Assembly: GCA_963762635.1 (NCBI GenBank) | Contig: CAVXLQ010000006.1 | Coordinates: 124,001 to 188,000, forward strand | Length of the DNA stretch: 64,000 bases | Source: Tenggerimyces sp963762635 | GTDB taxonomy: Bacteria > Actinomycetota > Actinomycetes > Propionibacteriales > Actinopolymorphaceae | Direction of reading: 5' to 3' | Shown here: in pieces, positions 1-8,790 of the stretch | How positions within the stretch are numbered: the first letter of the stretch is position 1 | How the letters are laid out: each line of letters begins with the position of its first letter | Program-made: the position numbers and the translations under genes | Notes under the pieces: generated by a model | Seen by the model: only the letters and a program-made list of their open reading frames with translations | What the model was told of the DNA's origin: nothing | Database searches by the model: none

Positions 1-762
1 CACAGCCGAGGCGATGCCGACGCCGAGCGCCCAGCCGGCCCGTTCGAACGCGGACAACGCGATCTTGTCGCCCGCTCGCGCGTCGTCGGCGAGCTCCTTC
101 GCGGTGGCTTCGTTCTCTGAACGGTCGGCCCGCCAGCCGAGCTCGCGCGCCCACGCGGCGAGACCCGGGCCGCGCGCGATCGCCTCGACGCAGCCTCGGC
201 CGCCGCACGGGCAGGGCGGACCCTCCGGATCGACGACGATGTGCCCGACATGTCCGGCGTTCCCGCTTGCTCCGTCGACCAGCCTTCCGCCGAGGACGAG
301 TCCGCCGCCGACGCCGGTCGACACGACCATGCCGAGCATGTCGTCGACGTCCTGCCCGGCGCCGCGCCAGTGCTCGGCGATGGCGAGCGCGACCGCGTCG
401 TTGTGGACGCGTACCGGGAGCCCGGGATACGCCGTACGCAACCGCTCCCGCAGCGGAAATCCGCGCCAGGCTTGCAGGTTGAGCGGCGAGACCTCACCGG
501 CCGGCCAGAGCATCGGTCCCCCGCTACCGACCCCGACGCCGACGAGTGGTGGTCGTCCCACGCTTGCGAGAACGGTCTCACACAGCTTGTGCAATCGTTC
601 CCAGACTGCTTCGCCGTCGTCCTCGGGTCCGAGTGAGGAGGGCGCACGGTCAGAGCTCAGGACGTGGCCGTTGGTGTCGACGACACCGGCGGCAAGCTTC
701 GTGCCGCCGATGTCGATCGCCAACACCACGCCATCGGTCGCATGGTCGGTCATGGAACGCAT
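1..762 (-). CDS. ROK family sugar kinase or ROK-type protein, 3' end outside window
   Basis: The gene runs off the left edge, so only the N-terminal ~250 residues are present. Near the start it has the phosphate-binding motif DIGGTK, followed further on by a VxxDAVALA-type stretch, the GVGGGLV segment, and the ROK zinc motif (GHVGH, then CPCGGRGCVE). Known members are ATP-dependent glucokinases/hexokinases or, with an added N-terminal helix-turn-helix, sugar-responsive repressors. No such helix-turn-helix precedes DIGGTK here, so a kinase is more likely than a repressor. The start is either the ATG at 762, which has AGCAGG four bases upstream, or the in-frame ATG at 753. The substrate cannot be read from the sequence. 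Confidence 0.88.
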   Translation of the reverse strand, partial: MRSMTDHATDGVVLAIDIGGTKLAAGVVDTNGHVLSSDRAPSSLGPEDDGEAVWERLHKLCETVLASVGRPPLVGVGVGSGGPMLWPAGEVSPLNLQAWRGFPLRERLRTAYPGLPVRVHNDAVALAIAEHWRGAGQDVDDMLGMVVSTGVGGGLVLGGRLVDGASGNAGHVGHIVVDPEGPPCPCGGRGCVEAIARGPGLAAWARELGWRADRSENEATAKELADDARAGDKIALSAFERAGWALGVGIASAV

Positions 763-834
763 GATGCCTGCTGCCACCCGGATCAGCGGTAAGGGTGTCC
801 GGAAATGATCTTGCGTTCCCTTCTTGAACGCAGC

Positions 835-2247
835 TCAGCCAGCGAATTCCGGAACTTTCGGAGCGTTTGGAACTTTCGGTAGCGCAGCGGTCAGGACGAG
901 CGCGACGACCAGCACGCCGACGCTGACCACCATCGTGCCGGCGGTAGCCGCGGCGAAGTCGCCGCCGTGCAGCCGGCCGAAGAAGACCGTGCCGAACAAG
1001 GCGATTCCGGTCGCCGTCGCGAGCTGCATGGTCGTGTTCACCAGCCCGGACGCCGATCCCGCGAGTTGCGGCGGAACTTCCGACAACGAGGCGCCCATCA
1101 GCGAACCTAGGACCGTTCCCATACCGAGACCCAGCCCGACGGCAGGCAGGGCCAGCGCGAGCGAGCCGAGGTCCGTACCTCGCCAGACGACGAGCCCAGC
1201 CATGGCCGCCACACTCACGAGCAGGACTCCGATCCCGGCGGCAGTGAACGCACGCCCGATCCTCGCCGCCATGCGCATCGCGAGCACGTTCCCGACGACG
1301 ATGCCGACGGTCGCGGGGACGAACGTGAGCGCGGCGTGCAGCGGCGAGAACCCGAGTCCCAGCTGCAGATGCAGGGTGAGGACGAAGAAGACGCCGACCG
1401 CGCTGTTGACGCAGAACATGACCGCCTGGCCGGCGACCAGGCTGCGGTACTTCAGCAGCTCCGGCGGGACCAGCGGCTCGCCACCGTTCCGGGCGAGCTT
1501 CCGCTGCTGGTACGCGAACAGGCCGAGCACGAGCAGGCCGACTGCCAGCAGGGCGATCGCCCAGGCCGGCCAGCCCAGCTCGCGGCCCTGTACCAGCGGG
1601 TAGAAGATCGCGAACAGTCCGGCGGTCAGCAGAGCCAGACCGCCTCGGTCGATCTTGTGCATGGCCGCGCGGGGCCTGTGCGGCATGGCGACCAGCGCGC
1701 CGACGAGGGCGATCGCGCCGATCGGCAGGTTGACGAGGAAGATCGCGCGCCAGCCGGACTCGAACAGGTTGGCCTGGGTCAGCGCACCGCCGAGCAGCGG
1801 GCCGGCCAGACCGCCGAGCGGGAACGCGGCGGCGAACAGCGCCATCGCCTTCGGCCGTTCGGTGTCGTCGAACTCGGCGTGGATGAACGACAGCACCTGC
1901 GGAACCATCAGGCCGGAGCCGATGCCCTGCGCGATGCGGGCGGCGATCAGGACTTGGACGTTCGGCGCGAGCCCGGCGACCAGCGACGACGCGGTGAAGA
2001 TCGCCATGCCGGCAACGAAGAGCGCCTTCCGGCCGTACCGGTCACCGAGCCGGCCGCCGGTGATCAGCGTGAGCGCGAAACCGAGCGCGTAGCCGGCCGA
2101 GATCCACTGCAGCGCCGCCTCGCCGGTGCCGAGGTGCTGCCGGATCGTCGGCAGGGCGACGGTGACGATCTGGTTGTCGACCATGTCGACGAAGACGGCC
2201 AGCACCGAGACCGCCAGTGCCCACCACCTGAGCGGATGCCTGTCCAC
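835..2247 (-). CDS. MFS drug-type exporter (DHA2/EmrB-QacA like)
   Basis: This 470-residue, very hydrophobic protein has the features of a 14-helix proton-coupled exporter. The first helix ends in DMVDNQIVTVALPTI (motif D1-like), and the loop between helices 2 and 3 carries GGRLGDRYGRKALF (motif A). Helix 5 has a PLGGLAGPLLGG stretch resembling the exporter motif C. It would act in the cytoplasmic membrane. It is divergent from a TetR gene, and the 107-bp gap contains a clear inverted repeat, so TetR control of export is the obvious reading. The compound exported is unknown. Confidence 0.9.
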   Translation of the reverse strand: MDRHPLRWWALAVSVLAVFVDMVDNQIVTVALPTIRQHLGTGEAALQWISAGYALGFALTLITGGRLGDRYGRKALFVAGMAIFTASSLVAGLAPNVQVLIAARIAQGIGSGLMVPQVLSFIHAEFDDTERPKAMALFAAAFPLGGLAGPLLGGALTQANLFESGWRAIFLVNLPIGAIALVGALVAMPHRPRAAMHKIDRGGLALLTAGLFAIFYPLVQGRELGWPAWAIALLAVGLLVLGLFAYQQRKLARNGGEPLVPPELLKYRSLVAGQAVMFCVNSAVGVFFVLTLHLQLGLGFSPLHAALTFVPATVGIVVGNVLAMRMAARIGRAFTAAGIGVLLVSVAAMAGLVVWRGTDLGSLALALPAVGLGLGMGTVLGSLMGASLSEVPPQLAGSASGLVNTTMQLATATGIALFGTVFFGRLHGGDFAAATAGTMVVSVGVLVVALVLTAALPKVPNAPKVPEFAG

Positions 2248-2311
2248 GGACGTACTCCTTGCATCGGGATCGGGGTTCCTCTCGATAATCAGTCGTCCGC
2301 ATCACTGTGTC

Positions 2312-2327
2312 AATCATTTGTTTGATT
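2312..2327. promoter_or_regulatory. Candidate TetR operator between exporter and regulator
   Basis: The 16-bp inverted repeat AATCA-N6-TGATT lies in an AT-rich island within the 107-bp divergent gap, 28 bp before the TetR start. Its position lets one bound dimer block both promoters. Binding by the neighbouring TetR protein is inferred. Confidence 0.6.
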
Positions 2328-2354
2328 AATTCCCCCTGACTGTATGGTTGAGTC

Positions 2355-3002
2355 ATGTCGCCACGCCGATCTCCCTCGCCGCAGGAGCGCCAGCGCGATC
2401 CCGAGCGCACCCGGAAGCTGATCCTGGAAGCGGCGGCGACCGAGTTCGCCGCGCACGGCTACGCGGGCGCCCGGATCAGCGCGATCGCCTCCCGGGCGGG
2501 CGTCAACCAGCAGCTGATCTCGTACTACTTCGACGGCAAGGAAGGCCTGTACCGGGCCATGTCCGAGCTGTGGTGGCAGCGGCAGGGCGAGCTGGCCGCG
2601 CCGGGAACGTCGTTGCCGGAGCAGTTCCGCCGGTTCGTACTCGAGGGCGTGGCCAGCCCGGAGGGCCCGCGGCTGTTCGCCTGGGCCGGCTTGCAGTACG
2701 TGGGGCCGTCGTCCGACCCGGACCAGGCCGTACGGTCCGAGCGCCTGCAGGCGAGCGTCGACCAGCTCCGCGCTGCCCAGGCGGCCGGCAACCTGCCCGC
2801 CGAGCTCGACCCGGCAACCCTGCTGGTCATGCTGATGGGCGCGGCGATGGCCGCGACGACGTTGCCGCACGTCATCGAAGGCGTCTGCGGAGTCGACCCG
2901 CGGTCACCGGAGTTCCTGCGCCACTACGCCGACCAGCTCGCCCTCGTCGCCACCCACCTCGGCCTCGGCGAACGCCCGCCAGCGGTCGATCCGTCCGCCT
3001 GA
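2355..3002 (+). CDS. TetR/AcrR family transcriptional regulator
   Basis: The 215-residue protein has a canonical N-terminal TetR helix-turn-helix at about residues 20-65. Recognisable parts are RTRKLILEAAATEFAAHGY, then a GVNQQLISYYFDGKEGLY recognition-helix region. The C-terminal half is an alpha-helical ligand-binding domain of ordinary length. It is transcribed divergently from the MFS exporter and most likely represses that gene and itself through the repeat at 2312-2327. The N-terminus is Arg/Pro rich (SPRRSPSPQERQR), which is common in actinobacterial members. The ligand is unknown. Confidence 0.9.
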   Translation: MSPRRSPSPQERQRDPERTRKLILEAAATEFAAHGYAGARISAIASRAGVNQQLISYYFDGKEGLYRAMSELWWQRQGELAAPGTSLPEQFRRFVLEGVASPEGPRLFAWAGLQYVGPSSDPDQAVRSERLQASVDQLRAAQAAGNLPAELDPATLLVMLMGAAMAATTLPHVIEGVCGVDPRSPEFLRHYADQLALVATHLGLGERPPAVDPSA

Positions 3003-3054
3003 TAGCGTCAATCGGGGACTGTCTCCGATTGAGGTCACGAGGGGTGCGAAAGGC

Positions 3055-3951
3055 ATGGGGAAGCCAAAGCTCGACCGGGTCGGCGTGTGGACATGGAGCT
3101 TCGACCAGCAACCGTTCAGCCGCGTACAAGAGGCGGTCGCCGAGCTGGACGAGCTCGGGTTCGGCGCCGTGTGGTTCGGCGAGGGCGTGGGCCGCGAGGC
3201 CGTCAGCCAGGCCGCGCTCATCCTCGGCGCGACCGAGCGGATCGTCGTCGCACCCGGCATCGCGAACGTCTACCGCCACTACCCCGTGACGCTCGCCCGC
3301 GCCGAGCGCGCGCTGCACGAGGCCTATCCGGGGCGGTTCCTGCTCGGACTGGGCGTCGGCGCCAAGCTCGTCGCCGAGGCGGCGGGCCTGGAGTGGACGA
3401 ACCCGATCGAGAAGATGCGCACGTTCCTCGACGCGATGGACGCCGCGCCGATGACCGCGCCTGGCAGCACCGAGAAGCCCCCGCGCGTCCTCGCCGCGAT
3501 CGGCCCGCGGATGCTCCGGCTCGCGGCCGACCGGACCGAAGGCGCGCACCCGTTCCTCGTCCCGCTCGAGCACACCGTCTGGGCCCGCGAGATCGTCGGC
3601 CCGGACGCGTTCCTCGCCGTCCATCAGGCCGTCCTGATCGACGACGATCCCGCCAAGGCGCACGACACGGCCCGCGAGGTTCTCCAGCCGGTGATCGCCA
3701 ACGTCCAGGTCGTCCCCACCCGCTGGCAGATGGTCAAGAAGCTCACCGGCCTGACCGACAAGGACCTCGAGGACGGTGGCAGCGACCGGTTCGTCGACAC
3801 GATGATCGCGAACGGGACCATCGACACGGTGGCCGAACGGATCCGCCAGCTGCACGATGCCGGCGCCGACCACGTCTGCATCAGCGTCGGCGTCCAGCCA
3901 GCAGAGCTCGAACAGGAGGAGTGGCGCCAGCTCGCCGCCGCGCTCCTTTAG
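3055..3951 (+). CDS. LLM class F420-dependent oxidoreductase
   Basis: This 298-residue protein has the bacterial luciferase-like TIM-barrel signature. It starts with a RVGVWTWSF strand, followed by GAVWFGEG, the ERIVVAPGIANVY strand, and LGLGVG. This resembles the actinobacterial subfamily usually labelled TIGR03620. Members use the deazaflavin F420 to oxidise or reduce small molecules; the substrate here is unknown. It follows the TetR gene on the same strand after 52 bp, so it may share that transcript, but it has its own GGGG-type ribosome site. Length is normal for the family. Confidence 0.85.
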   Translation: MGKPKLDRVGVWTWSFDQQPFSRVQEAVAELDELGFGAVWFGEGVGREAVSQAALILGATERIVVAPGIANVYRHYPVTLARAERALHEAYPGRFLLGLGVGAKLVAEAAGLEWTNPIEKMRTFLDAMDAAPMTAPGSTEKPPRVLAAIGPRMLRLAADRTEGAHPFLVPLEHTVWAREIVGPDAFLAVHQAVLIDDDPAKAHDTAREVLQPVIANVQVVPTRWQMVKKLTGLTDKDLEDGGSDRFVDTMIANGTIDTVAERIRQLHDAGADHVCISVGVQPAELEQEEWRQLAAALL

Positions 3952-4040
3952 TGCGATAGCTCCCAATAGCTCCGATAACGATGCGGCGACAGCCCGATTG
4001 GTCCTCCCGCACAACCCCGATCCGGGACAAGACTGGGGGC

Positions 4041-4913
4041 GTGCAGTGGAACCGAGACGCTCTGTCGGACGAGCCGGACGTCGCCGCGCTCGAGGAGCGA
4101 CCACCTCGGCACTGGCCGGGCTGGCTGGTCCGGCTGCTGATCGCGCTCGGGGTGGTGGCCGTCGCCCTGTTCGTGTTCTGGCGGCTGACGGCCGACCAGG
4201 CACGGGCCGAGTTCCAGCAGGTACGGATGGTGAGCAAGTACGCGGCCGAGATCGACGTGGCCACGACGAACCTGACCAGCGACGAGCTGTACGTGCTCCC
4301 CCGGCTCGCCCAGAAGGAAGGCTTCCTGATCGAAACGCCGCGGGTCCTGCTCGGTGACCGGCGAACCGACATCGCGACGACCAGGGTCACGGTCGTCGAC
4401 TGCACGCTGGCCGCGGCCCACGCCTCGGAGCCGCTCGACCTGGCGTTGCTCACCGGCCCCTACACGGGCACCCGCGACACGATCAACGTGCGCGGCGTCC
4501 TGCCGACCTGGTCCGCGCTCATCCCACCCGTCTGCGACGACTCCCCGGACCGCGGCATCGCGTCGGTGTCGAACGTCCGCGTGGTGATCGCGCGCCAAGG
4601 CGAGGCGCAGGTCGCCGTGCAGTTCCAGAACAGCGGCGGCCGACCGCTCACGTACGCACGGGTCAGCGTCCCGAAGAGTCTGGGGCGGATCTCCCGCGAC
4701 CCGGCCAAGCCGGACGGCCCGCTCAAGCCCGGCCAGTCCGCGGAGGTCGTCCTACGGCTGGCCCGTACGGGCTGCACGGCGAACGGCGACGGCCCGGTCA
4801 TGGCGACGATGACGTTCCTCGGCGGCGAGGACATCCAGGTCCAGCTCGATGGCAGCTGGACCAACCTGCTCGGCGTCTGCCCCGCCGCCACCCACGGCCA
4901 CCTCAGCGGTTAG
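4041..4913 (+). CDS. Membrane-anchored protein of unknown function
   Basis: I prefer the GTG start at 4041 because GGGGG lies directly upstream; an in-frame ATG at 3981 is possible but poorly preceded. About 30 acidic residues come first, then one transmembrane helix (LVRLLIALGVVAVALFVFW), then an external region of about 230 residues with two short Cys-containing stretches (VVDCTLAAA, VCDDSPD) and a later TGCTANG. The C-terminal part looks like a beta-sandwich (QVAVQFQNSGGRPLTYARV, LKPGQSAEVVLRL), as in secreted accessory domains. I do not recognise the family. It has no close operon partner. Confidence 0.7.
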   Translation: MQWNRDALSDEPDVAALEERPPRHWPGWLVRLLIALGVVAVALFVFWRLTADQARAEFQQVRMVSKYAAEIDVATTNLTSDELYVLPRLAQKEGFLIETPRVLLGDRRTDIATTRVTVVDCTLAAAHASEPLDLALLTGPYTGTRDTINVRGVLPTWSALIPPVCDDSPDRGIASVSNVRVVIARQGEAQVAVQFQNSGGRPLTYARVSVPKSLGRISRDPAKPDGPLKPGQSAEVVLRLARTGCTANGDGPVMATMTFLGGEDIQVQLDGSWTNLLGVCPAATHGHLSG

Positions 4914-5088
4914 GCCGCGTCTGCCAAAGATCGCCTGGCGCGCGACACCTCGCATCCCGCCTGGCCGCGGTCCAGTTCGTCACCCATAGAACCACTATGA
5001 ATTCCTCCTGCACCACGCCCAGCCGGGCGCGATGCGCCGCGCGCCATCGCGCTACGCGCGATGACCGGCGCTATTTGGCAGACACGAC

Positions 5089-7500
5089 CTAAGTGAGCCG
5101 GCCGCCGAGGCCGGGCACCGGGCCGGGCGGTCGCGCCGGCGGGTTGATCGGCGGCAGCGACTGGGCGCCGAGCGACGGCAGGTCGGGTACGTCGACCACC
5201 GCCTCCCCGCCCTGCGAACGACGGCGCGCGGAGTCGACGGCGAGGTCGGCGAGGTACGCGGCCAGCTTGCCGTTCCGCAGCTGCCGCTGACCGGGCGTGT
5301 TCGCGAGCAGATCGCCCGCCGCCACCGTCGCGGCAGCGGTCGTCGAGGCACCCCGTTCCTCGCAGGCCCGGCCGAAGATCGTCGCGAAGTCGCGCGCGTC
5401 GAACTCCCGCGTCCGGACGATCCGCCACCTGGCCGCCAGCGCGGGATCGACCTCGACCAGCCGCCGGTAGCCGTCCACGCCACAGAACGCGGCCACCTGC
5501 AGCTTCGGCCCGTGCACCTCGAACAGCCGGTTCAGCTCCTCCGCGACCGCCCGACCGGACAGCGCGTTGCTCACCAGCAGGTCGAGCCCGGCGATCGCGA
5601 CCAGCCGCTCGCCAAGCGCTGAGGCCACCGTGTCCTGCAGCCGGGCGACGGCCGCCGCGGTGCCGAGCCGCTCGTACTCCTCATAGCTCACCCACGCCGC
5701 GCTGCCGTCGAAGCCGCGCGCCACGACGAGCTTCCGCAGCACGTCGACGGTGATGCCCATTCCCGTTCCGGGCGGTCCGACGACGAGCAGCCGAACCTCC
5801 TGCTCGTGCCGGTCGGCCAGCTCCCGCAGGGCAGACACCAGGTCGTGCTGGCCGACGATCCGGTCGGTCAACGTCATCGCCTCGACGACCGCGCGCGGCG
5901 GCATCAGGTCGAGCCCGGTCCCGTTGTGCTCCGGCTCCGGCGCGGCCGCGACCACCGGCTCGGGCTCGGGCTCGGTCGCCTGCTCGGGAACGGGCATCGG
6001 CGCCTGCGCCGGCGGTCGTACGGTCAGCCCCAGCACCGGCGGCGCGAGGGTCGGCACCGTGACCTGCAACTCGGCTGTCTCGTCGATCGGCACCTCGGCA
6101 GCCGGCTCCTCCTCTTCGGCGGCAGGCTCCGGCTCCTCGGCCGAAGGGCCCTCGTGCTGCCCAGGCGCGGACTCCGCCTCGGCCGGGCGCTCGGGCTCGG
6201 GAGCCGCCGGCGGACCGGCGTGCTGACCGCGGCCCGCGAGCGGGTCGACGGTCTCGGGCAGCTCGTCCTCGTCCTCGGGCTCCGGTTCGACCGGCTCCTC
6301 TTCGGCGACGTACTCCGGCTCCTCGACCTCCTCGACGACCGGCTCCTCCTCGGGCTCTTCGAACCAGGTCGGCTCGGGCGTGCCCGGAACGGTCAGCGGA
6401 TGCCGGATCCGCCGTACGCGAAACAACCTGCGCAGGTCCTCCTGGAACGCACCCACCGGCACGGCGCACGGATCGGGCGCGACCGGGGTGCCCGGCACGC
6501 CTTGCAGCGCACCGGTCAACCGGACCGCGAGGTCGAGCCAGCTGCGGCACAGCACGACCTCGCCGGCGACGAGCCCGCGCGCGAGGAACGCCCGGATCGA
6601 CCGCTGCCAATCCTCGACCCGCCAGTCCGGGGCGAGCGCGGCGATGCGCGCGTCGAGGTCGCCGTACAGGTCGCCACGTACACCGACCGCCAGCTCGGCC
6701 GGCGCCTCGGTGAGCCCGGCCTGCAGCACCAGCTCGGCGAACGCGTCGGCGCCGGAGGCGAGACCTGGCACGACAGCGAGCAACCGTTCGTGCGCGGCGA
6801 GCCAGCCGTCGAGCAGCCAGCTGAGGTAGCCGACGGGCCCGGTGATCTCGGGCAGCAGCTGCGCCGTCTCGTCCGGCGCGACGTCGGCCCAGAGCTCCTC
6901 GATCCGCGTCCATTCCGCACGCAGGTTGGGCACGACGAGCGTGGCCTCGGTGAGGTCGGCGTCGGCGCGGACCCGTTCGTACAGGCCGAGCAACGCGCGA
7001 CGCCGTTCGTCGACGGGCGAGATTCCCTTCAGCGCATGGAGAATCTCGATGGTCAGGTCCCACGCGGCCTCGCGGAGCGTCGGGTCCTCGCCGGCCACGC
7101 GGAACAGCTCGCCGCCCGGCGGGCGCCAGGGCGCGGGGATCGCGAGCCAGCGGGTGGGGCCGTGCGCGGGACCGTTGCCGGCGGTACGGAACCGGCCGAG
7201 CAGCTCCTCCTCGAAGCCGGCCCGCGACCCGCCGCGGACCGCGAGGTCGCCGAACAGGAAGCGGACGATCGCGAGCGCGTCGGCCACGACAGCGGGCGTC
7301 GGCGAACGGAGGAACGGGTGCTTCTCGACCGTCAGGCGAGCCGACCGCCCGTCCGCGACGAGCGCGTCGATCCGACCCGCGAGGTCGTCGACGAGACCGT
7401 CCGGAATCCGCCACGGACCACGTGCGTACAGGTCCAGAACGGGCTCGTCGGTGAACAGGAGCTCCAGGGAGCCCGGCAGACGCGATGAGCTGGTAGCCAC
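5089..7500 (-). CDS. Large protein with acidic linker and degenerate AAA+ domain
   Basis: The start is taken as GTG 7500 because GGAGG lies six bases upstream; the in-frame ATG at 7506 abuts the GGAGG directly. The protein has about 803 residues. Residues 1-370 form an unrecognised helical domain. Residues 380-540 are a Pro/Glu/Ala-rich, almost certainly disordered linker. The C-terminal 250 residues resemble the CbbX/EccA branch of AAA+ ATPases. The P-loop reads GPPGTGMG, so the lysine is replaced by Met, and the Walker B-like strand (VAIAGLD) lacks the usual glutamate. ATP hydrolysis is therefore doubtful. It lies 43 bp downstream of the M20 gene. Function is unknown. Confidence 0.75.
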   Translation of the reverse strand: MATSSSRLPGSLELLFTDEPVLDLYARGPWRIPDGLVDDLAGRIDALVADGRSARLTVEKHPFLRSPTPAVVADALAIVRFLFGDLAVRGGSRAGFEEELLGRFRTAGNGPAHGPTRWLAIPAPWRPPGGELFRVAGEDPTLREAAWDLTIEILHALKGISPVDERRRALLGLYERVRADADLTEATLVVPNLRAEWTRIEELWADVAPDETAQLLPEITGPVGYLSWLLDGWLAAHERLLAVVPGLASGADAFAELVLQAGLTEAPAELAVGVRGDLYGDLDARIAALAPDWRVEDWQRSIRAFLARGLVAGEVVLCRSWLDLAVRLTGALQGVPGTPVAPDPCAVPVGAFQEDLRRLFRVRRIRHPLTVPGTPEPTWFEEPEEEPVVEEVEEPEYVAEEEPVEPEPEDEDELPETVDPLAGRGQHAGPPAAPEPERPAEAESAPGQHEGPSAEEPEPAAEEEEPAAEVPIDETAELQVTVPTLAPPVLGLTVRPPAQAPMPVPEQATEPEPEPVVAAAPEPEHNGTGLDLMPPRAVVEAMTLTDRIVGQHDLVSALRELADRHEQEVRLLVVGPPGTGMGITVDVLRKLVVARGFDGSAAWVSYEEYERLGTAAAVARLQDTVASALGERLVAIAGLDLLVSNALSGRAVAEELNRLFEVHGPKLQVAAFCGVDGYRRLVEVDPALAARWRIVRTREFDARDFATIFGRACEERGASTTAAATVAAGDLLANTPGQRQLRNGKLAAYLADLAVDSARRRSQGGEAVVDVPDLPSLGAQSLPPINPPARPPGPVPGLGGRLT

Positions 7501-7518
7501 GGTCATCCTCCGTGTGTG

Positions 7519-7528
7519 ATCACGTGAT
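7519..7528. promoter_or_regulatory. Small palindrome ahead of the AAA-like gene
   Basis: ATCACGTGAT is a perfect 10-bp palindrome in the short gap between the M20 gene and the AAA-like gene. It could bind a regulator. A 10-bp palindrome can also arise by chance, so this is weak. Confidence 0.25.
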
Positions 7529-7543
7529 TGTGGCGGATACCAC

Positions 7544-8680
7544 TCACAAACTCACCATCAGGGCCGCTACCAAGGCGATTCGGCCGGGAATGGACGCGAC
7601 GACGACCGCCTCGTCGGCGGCGTGCGCGCCCTGGCCGTGCGGGCCGAAGCCGTCGAGCGTGGGTACGCCCGCGGCGCCGGTGAGGTTGGTGTCGCCGGCA
7701 CCGGCCGCGGGCTTGCCACTGATCTCCTGGCCGAGCTCGGCGCCGACCGCGATCACCTTGTCCAGCAGGTCATTCGGCTCCGGCGGGGACCAGGCGGGGC
7801 GGTGCGAGAGCCGCTCGACGGTGACGTTCGCGCCTTCTCGTACTGGGCTCAGCGCTTCCAGCGAACCGAGGACGCGTTGCTCGGCTTCGAGCGTGGTGAA
7901 GCGGAGCCCGAGCTCGGCCGACGCGCTGCCGGCGATGACGTTCGCGCGGCCGCCTCCTGCGATCGTGCCGACGTTCGCGAGCGTCGTCCCGTCGTTCGGG
8001 ATCAGCTGCCGCACGGCGGCCAGCTGGTCGACGAGCTCGTCGATCGCCGACACGCCCTTGTCCGGGTCGAGCGCCGCGTGCGCCTCGCGCCCCTCGACGT
8101 TCAGCCGTACGCGGGTCGAGCCGCGGCGTCCGCTCTTCAACACGCCGCCGGGGTGGGGCGACTCGAACCCGAGGACCGCGGCGGCGCCTTCGAGCTCGGC
8201 CTCGACCACCGCGCGACCGGTCGGACTGCCGATCTCCTCGTCCGCGATCACGACGAGCCGCAGCTGCCGGGTGAGCGGAATCCCCAACAGGGCAAGGGTC
8301 TTGAGCGCGGCCTCGATGACGACGAGCCCGCTCTTCATGTCGTACACGCCGGGGCCGGCGATCCGTTCGCCGTCGTCGACGTACGACAGCCGCCCGATCG
8401 GCCACACGGTGTCGTAGTGCCCGACGAGCAACAGGTGTTCACCGTCGTCCGGTCCCCAGGTCGTGACCAGGTGGTCACCGTTCGCGCTCGGCACCCGCCG
8501 CGTGCGGCCGCCGGTGTCGGCGTGGCCGGCGACGACGAGCTCGGCGCAGGCCGCGAGCGCGTCGAGCTCGCGCGTGGGCGACTCGGCTCGTGCGTACGCG
8601 TGGACCTGCTCGCGCACGAAGTCGAGCTGGTCGGCGGCGGTCTTGGTGATCTCGGCGAACGGAAGCACCAGCACATTCAA
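7544..8680 (-). CDS. M20 family metallopeptidase, likely N-acyl-L-amino acid hydrolase
   Basis: The 378-residue protein has the M20 di-zinc core. LLVGHYDTVWPIG contains the first metal His and the Asp, GPGVYDMKSG the bridging Asp, and VIADEEIGS the catalytic Glu pair; a dimerisation domain sits in the middle and a C-terminal DTNLTGAAGVPTLDGFG stretch follows. This matches the carboxypeptidase G2/ArgE branch. Start codon choice is uncertain: TTG 8680 or GTG 8674, neither with a ribosome site. It is divergent from a GNAT and an enolase-superfamily racemase. In that setting it probably removes the acyl group from N-acyl-L-amino acids. Confidence 0.88.
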   Translation of the reverse strand: MNVLVLPFAEITKTAADQLDFVREQVHAYARAESPTRELDALAACAELVVAGHADTGGRTRRVPSANGDHLVTTWGPDDGEHLLLVGHYDTVWPIGRLSYVDDGERIAGPGVYDMKSGLVVIEAALKTLALLGIPLTRQLRLVVIADEEIGSPTGRAVVEAELEGAAAVLGFESPHPGGVLKSGRRGSTRVRLNVEGREAHAALDPDKGVSAIDELVDQLAAVRQLIPNDGTTLANVGTIAGGGRANVIAGSASAELGLRFTTLEAEQRVLGSLEALSPVREGANVTVERLSHRPAWSPPEPNDLLDKVIAVGAELGQEISGKPAAGAGDTNLTGAAGVPTLDGFGPHGQGAHAADEAVVVASIPGRIALVAALMVSL

Positions 8681-8693
8681 CTAGATACATGGT

Positions 8694-8773
8694 CGAGCCG
8701 GCTCGCTCAGTTTCGACTCTGCTTGCGGTCGTTGACCGCCCGAGATGGGCCGCTGCCTCGACGAGCCGGCTCG
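8694..8773. promoter_or_regulatory. Two identical 12-bp palindromes in the M20/GNAT divergent promoter
   Basis: CGAGCCGGCTCG occurs at 8694-8705 and again at 8762-8773, 68 bp apart, and each copy is followed within a few bases by CTCAG. They sit between the divergent M20 and GNAT starts, where a looping or paired regulator would bind. No regulator gene is adjacent, so the binding protein is unknown. Confidence 0.4.
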
Positions 8774-8790
8774 ACTACGCTCAGGAGCCG

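Noticed and set aside
4914..5088. Small gene or RNA in the 175-bp gap
   Set aside because: No ribosome site, conserved frame or convincing structure was visible.
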